A stretch of DNA of 6,416 nucleotides from an uncultured Clostridia bacterium (GTDB taxonomy: Bacteria; Bacillota; Clostridia; Christensenellales; Aristaeellaceae): positions 1 to 6,416 of the forward strand of contig CANQGC010000172.1 of the NCBI GenBank assembly GCA_947600345.1, read 5' to 3'. Numbering within the stretch: the first letter of the stretch is position 1; each line of letters opens with the position of its first letter. The notes beneath the pieces are model-generated. The model did no database searches. It was not told the DNA's origin and worked only from the letters and a program-made list of their open reading frames with translations. Shown in pieces: positions 5,292-6,416 of the stretch. The translations under genes were made by a program, and so were the position numbers.

Positions 5292-6416
5292 ATGAAGAAG
5301 CTGCTCTGCGCGCTGCTGGTCCTGGCGATGTCGCTGGGGATGGCGGCGCTGGCCGAGGCGGGGGAGAATACCCTGGTCTACGCCTCGGGCGACTACACCC
5401 GCATCAATCCGGCCATGGACGAGCACGGCGAGATCAACATACTGCTGTTCAACGGCCTCACCGCCCACGACGGCGAGAACAAGGTTGTGCCCTGCCTGGC
5501 GAAGTCCTGGGACTATGACGAGGCGACGCATACTTATACATTCCACCTGGAGGAGGGCGTAAAGTGGCACGACGGCGAGCCCTTCACCGCGAATGACGTG
5601 AAGTTCACCATCGAGGCCATCATGAACCCCGAGAACGGCTCCGAGAACGCGCCCAACTACGAGGACGTGGAGGAGATCACCGTGATCGACGACCACACCA
5701 TCTCCTTCCGGCTCAGCGCGCCCAACGTAGCGTTCCTGGACTACATGACGATGGCCGTGCTGCCCGAGCACCTGCTCGCGGGCGAGGACATGCAGGAGTC
5801 CGCCTTCTTCCGCAACCCGGTGGGCACCGGCCCCTACAAGCTCGAGAGCTGGGACGAGGGCCAGGCCATCGTGCTGGTTCGCAACGACGACTACTTCAAG
5901 ACGCCGGCCAACATCGAGCGCATCATATTCAAGATCGTGCCCGATGACAACGCCCAGGCCATGCAGATGCGCTCCGGCGAGCTGGACATGGCGCTGCTCA
6001 CCCCCCGCGACGCCGAGAGCTTCGAGGGCGAGGACGGCTATCAGGTCTACCGCATGGAGACCTCCGACTATCGCGGCATACTGTTCAACTTCAATAACCC
6101 CTACTGGACGGAAAACCGCGATCTGATCCCCGCCATCTGCTGCGCCATCGACCGCCAGCCCATCGTGGACGCAGTGCTCCTGGGCCACGGCATCCCCGCC
6201 TACGGCCCGCTCCAGCGCAACATCTACGATAACCCCGACGTGGACCACTACGACTACGACCCCGACCGCGCCAAGTCCATCCTCGAAAACGCGGGCTGCA
6301 CGCTGGGCGAGGACGGCTTCTACGAGCGGAACGGCGAGCAAATCGGCTTCACCATCAGCGTCGGCGCGGGCGACCAGGTGCGCCTGGACATCGCCCAGGC
6401 CGCCGCCCAGCAGCTG
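5292..6416 (+). CDS. ABC transporter substrate-binding protein, family 5 (peptide/nickel type), 3' end outside window
   Basis: 375 residues are visible with no stop, against a usual family length of about 500-550, so roughly the last quarter is missing. The start is ATG 5292, 8 nt after a near-ideal AGGAGGG (5277-5283). A signal peptide (MKK, hydrophobic core, ALA site ending at residue 21) directs export. The mature protein carries the SBP_bac_5 hallmarks: LFNGLTAHDGENKVVPCLAK, the signature GVKWHDGEPFTANDVKF (89-105), and NPVGTGPYKLESW followed by LVRNDDYF. It should capture an oligopeptide or similar small ligand outside the cell and hand it to a membrane permease/ATPase complex, whose genes would be expected to the right. 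There is no Leu-x-x-Cys lipobox; the only early Cys (C6) is inside the hydrophobic core. The ligand cannot be read from sequence, so no dpp/opp/nik symbol is given. Confidence 0.95.
   Translation, partial: MKKLLCALLVLAMSLGMAALAEAGENTLVYASGDYTRINPAMDEHGEINILLFNGLTAHDGENKVVPCLAKSWDYDEATHTYTFHLEEGVKWHDGEPFTANDVKFTIEAIMNPENGSENAPNYEDVEEITVIDDHTISFRLSAPNVAFLDYMTMAVLPEHLLAGEDMQESAFFRNPVGTGPYKLESWDEGQAIVLVRNDDYFKTPANIERIIFKIVPDDNAQAMQMRSGELDMALLTPRDAESFEGEDGYQVYRMETSDYRGILFNFNNPYWTENRDLIPAICCAIDRQPIVDAVLLGHGIPAYGPLQRNIYDNPDVDHYDYDPDRAKSILENAGCTLGEDGFYERNGEQIGFTISVGAGDQVRLDIAQAAAQQL

Noticed and set aside
5253..6341. 362-codon minus-strand open frame opposite the substrate-binding protein
   Set aside because: The + strand product is unmistakably a family 5 binding protein; the antisense product is repetitive Val/Gly/His-rich sequence.

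Overview
The window is GC-rich bacterial DNA, densely coding on the + strand. Strong GGAGG-type ribosome binding sites, Gram-positive style ECF sigma/membrane anti-sigma organisation and family 5 solute-binding protein content suggest a high-GC, probably uncultured, anaerobic member of the Bacillota (Clostridia). No marker gene is present, so this placement is an inference and I cannot name a genus. No tRNA, rRNA, CRISPR array, transposase or phage gene is visible.

Region 1 (1-2544) is a tightly coupled three-gene operon. It holds the 3' part of an ECF-type sigma factor gene, a single-pass membrane protein that overlaps it by 14 nt and is very probably its anti-sigma factor, and a secreted 585-residue protein that overlaps the second gene by 4 nt. 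The anti-sigma candidate's extracellular part and the secreted protein's N-terminus carry the same small His/Cys motif (YH-x4-C ... EFEK-x2-CP-x-C), so the two probably share a metal-binding module outside the cell. The secreted protein ends in WG-like repeats. A perfect 12-bp UUCG-loop terminator closes the operon.

Region 2 (about 2628-5252) is a two-gene operon. Its leader has two extended -10 promoter-like elements and two hairpins. The first gene encodes a 129-residue protein with one CxxC knuckle that I do not recognise. Its stop codon directly abuts the start of a 672-residue protein that fuses two unrelated ADP-ribose hydrolase folds: a microbial-type poly(ADP-ribose) glycohydrolase (TIGR02452/PF10021, GGG-x7-QEE signature) and an ADP-ribosylglycohydrolase (ARH/DraG, PF03747, SDDT and GDSDST metal sites). 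Both halves look catalytically intact. This is the most interesting object in the window: an apparently bifunctional enzyme for removing ADP-ribose, with no ADP-ribosyltransferase in view. The operon ends in a 20-bp stem terminator.

Region 3 (about 5231-6416) starts with a promoter whose -35 lies in the loop and 3' arm of that terminator. It drives a family 5 (oligopeptide/nickel/glycoside type) ABC transporter substrate-binding protein that runs off the right edge. Its signal peptide has an Ala-x-Ala site and no lipobox cysteine.
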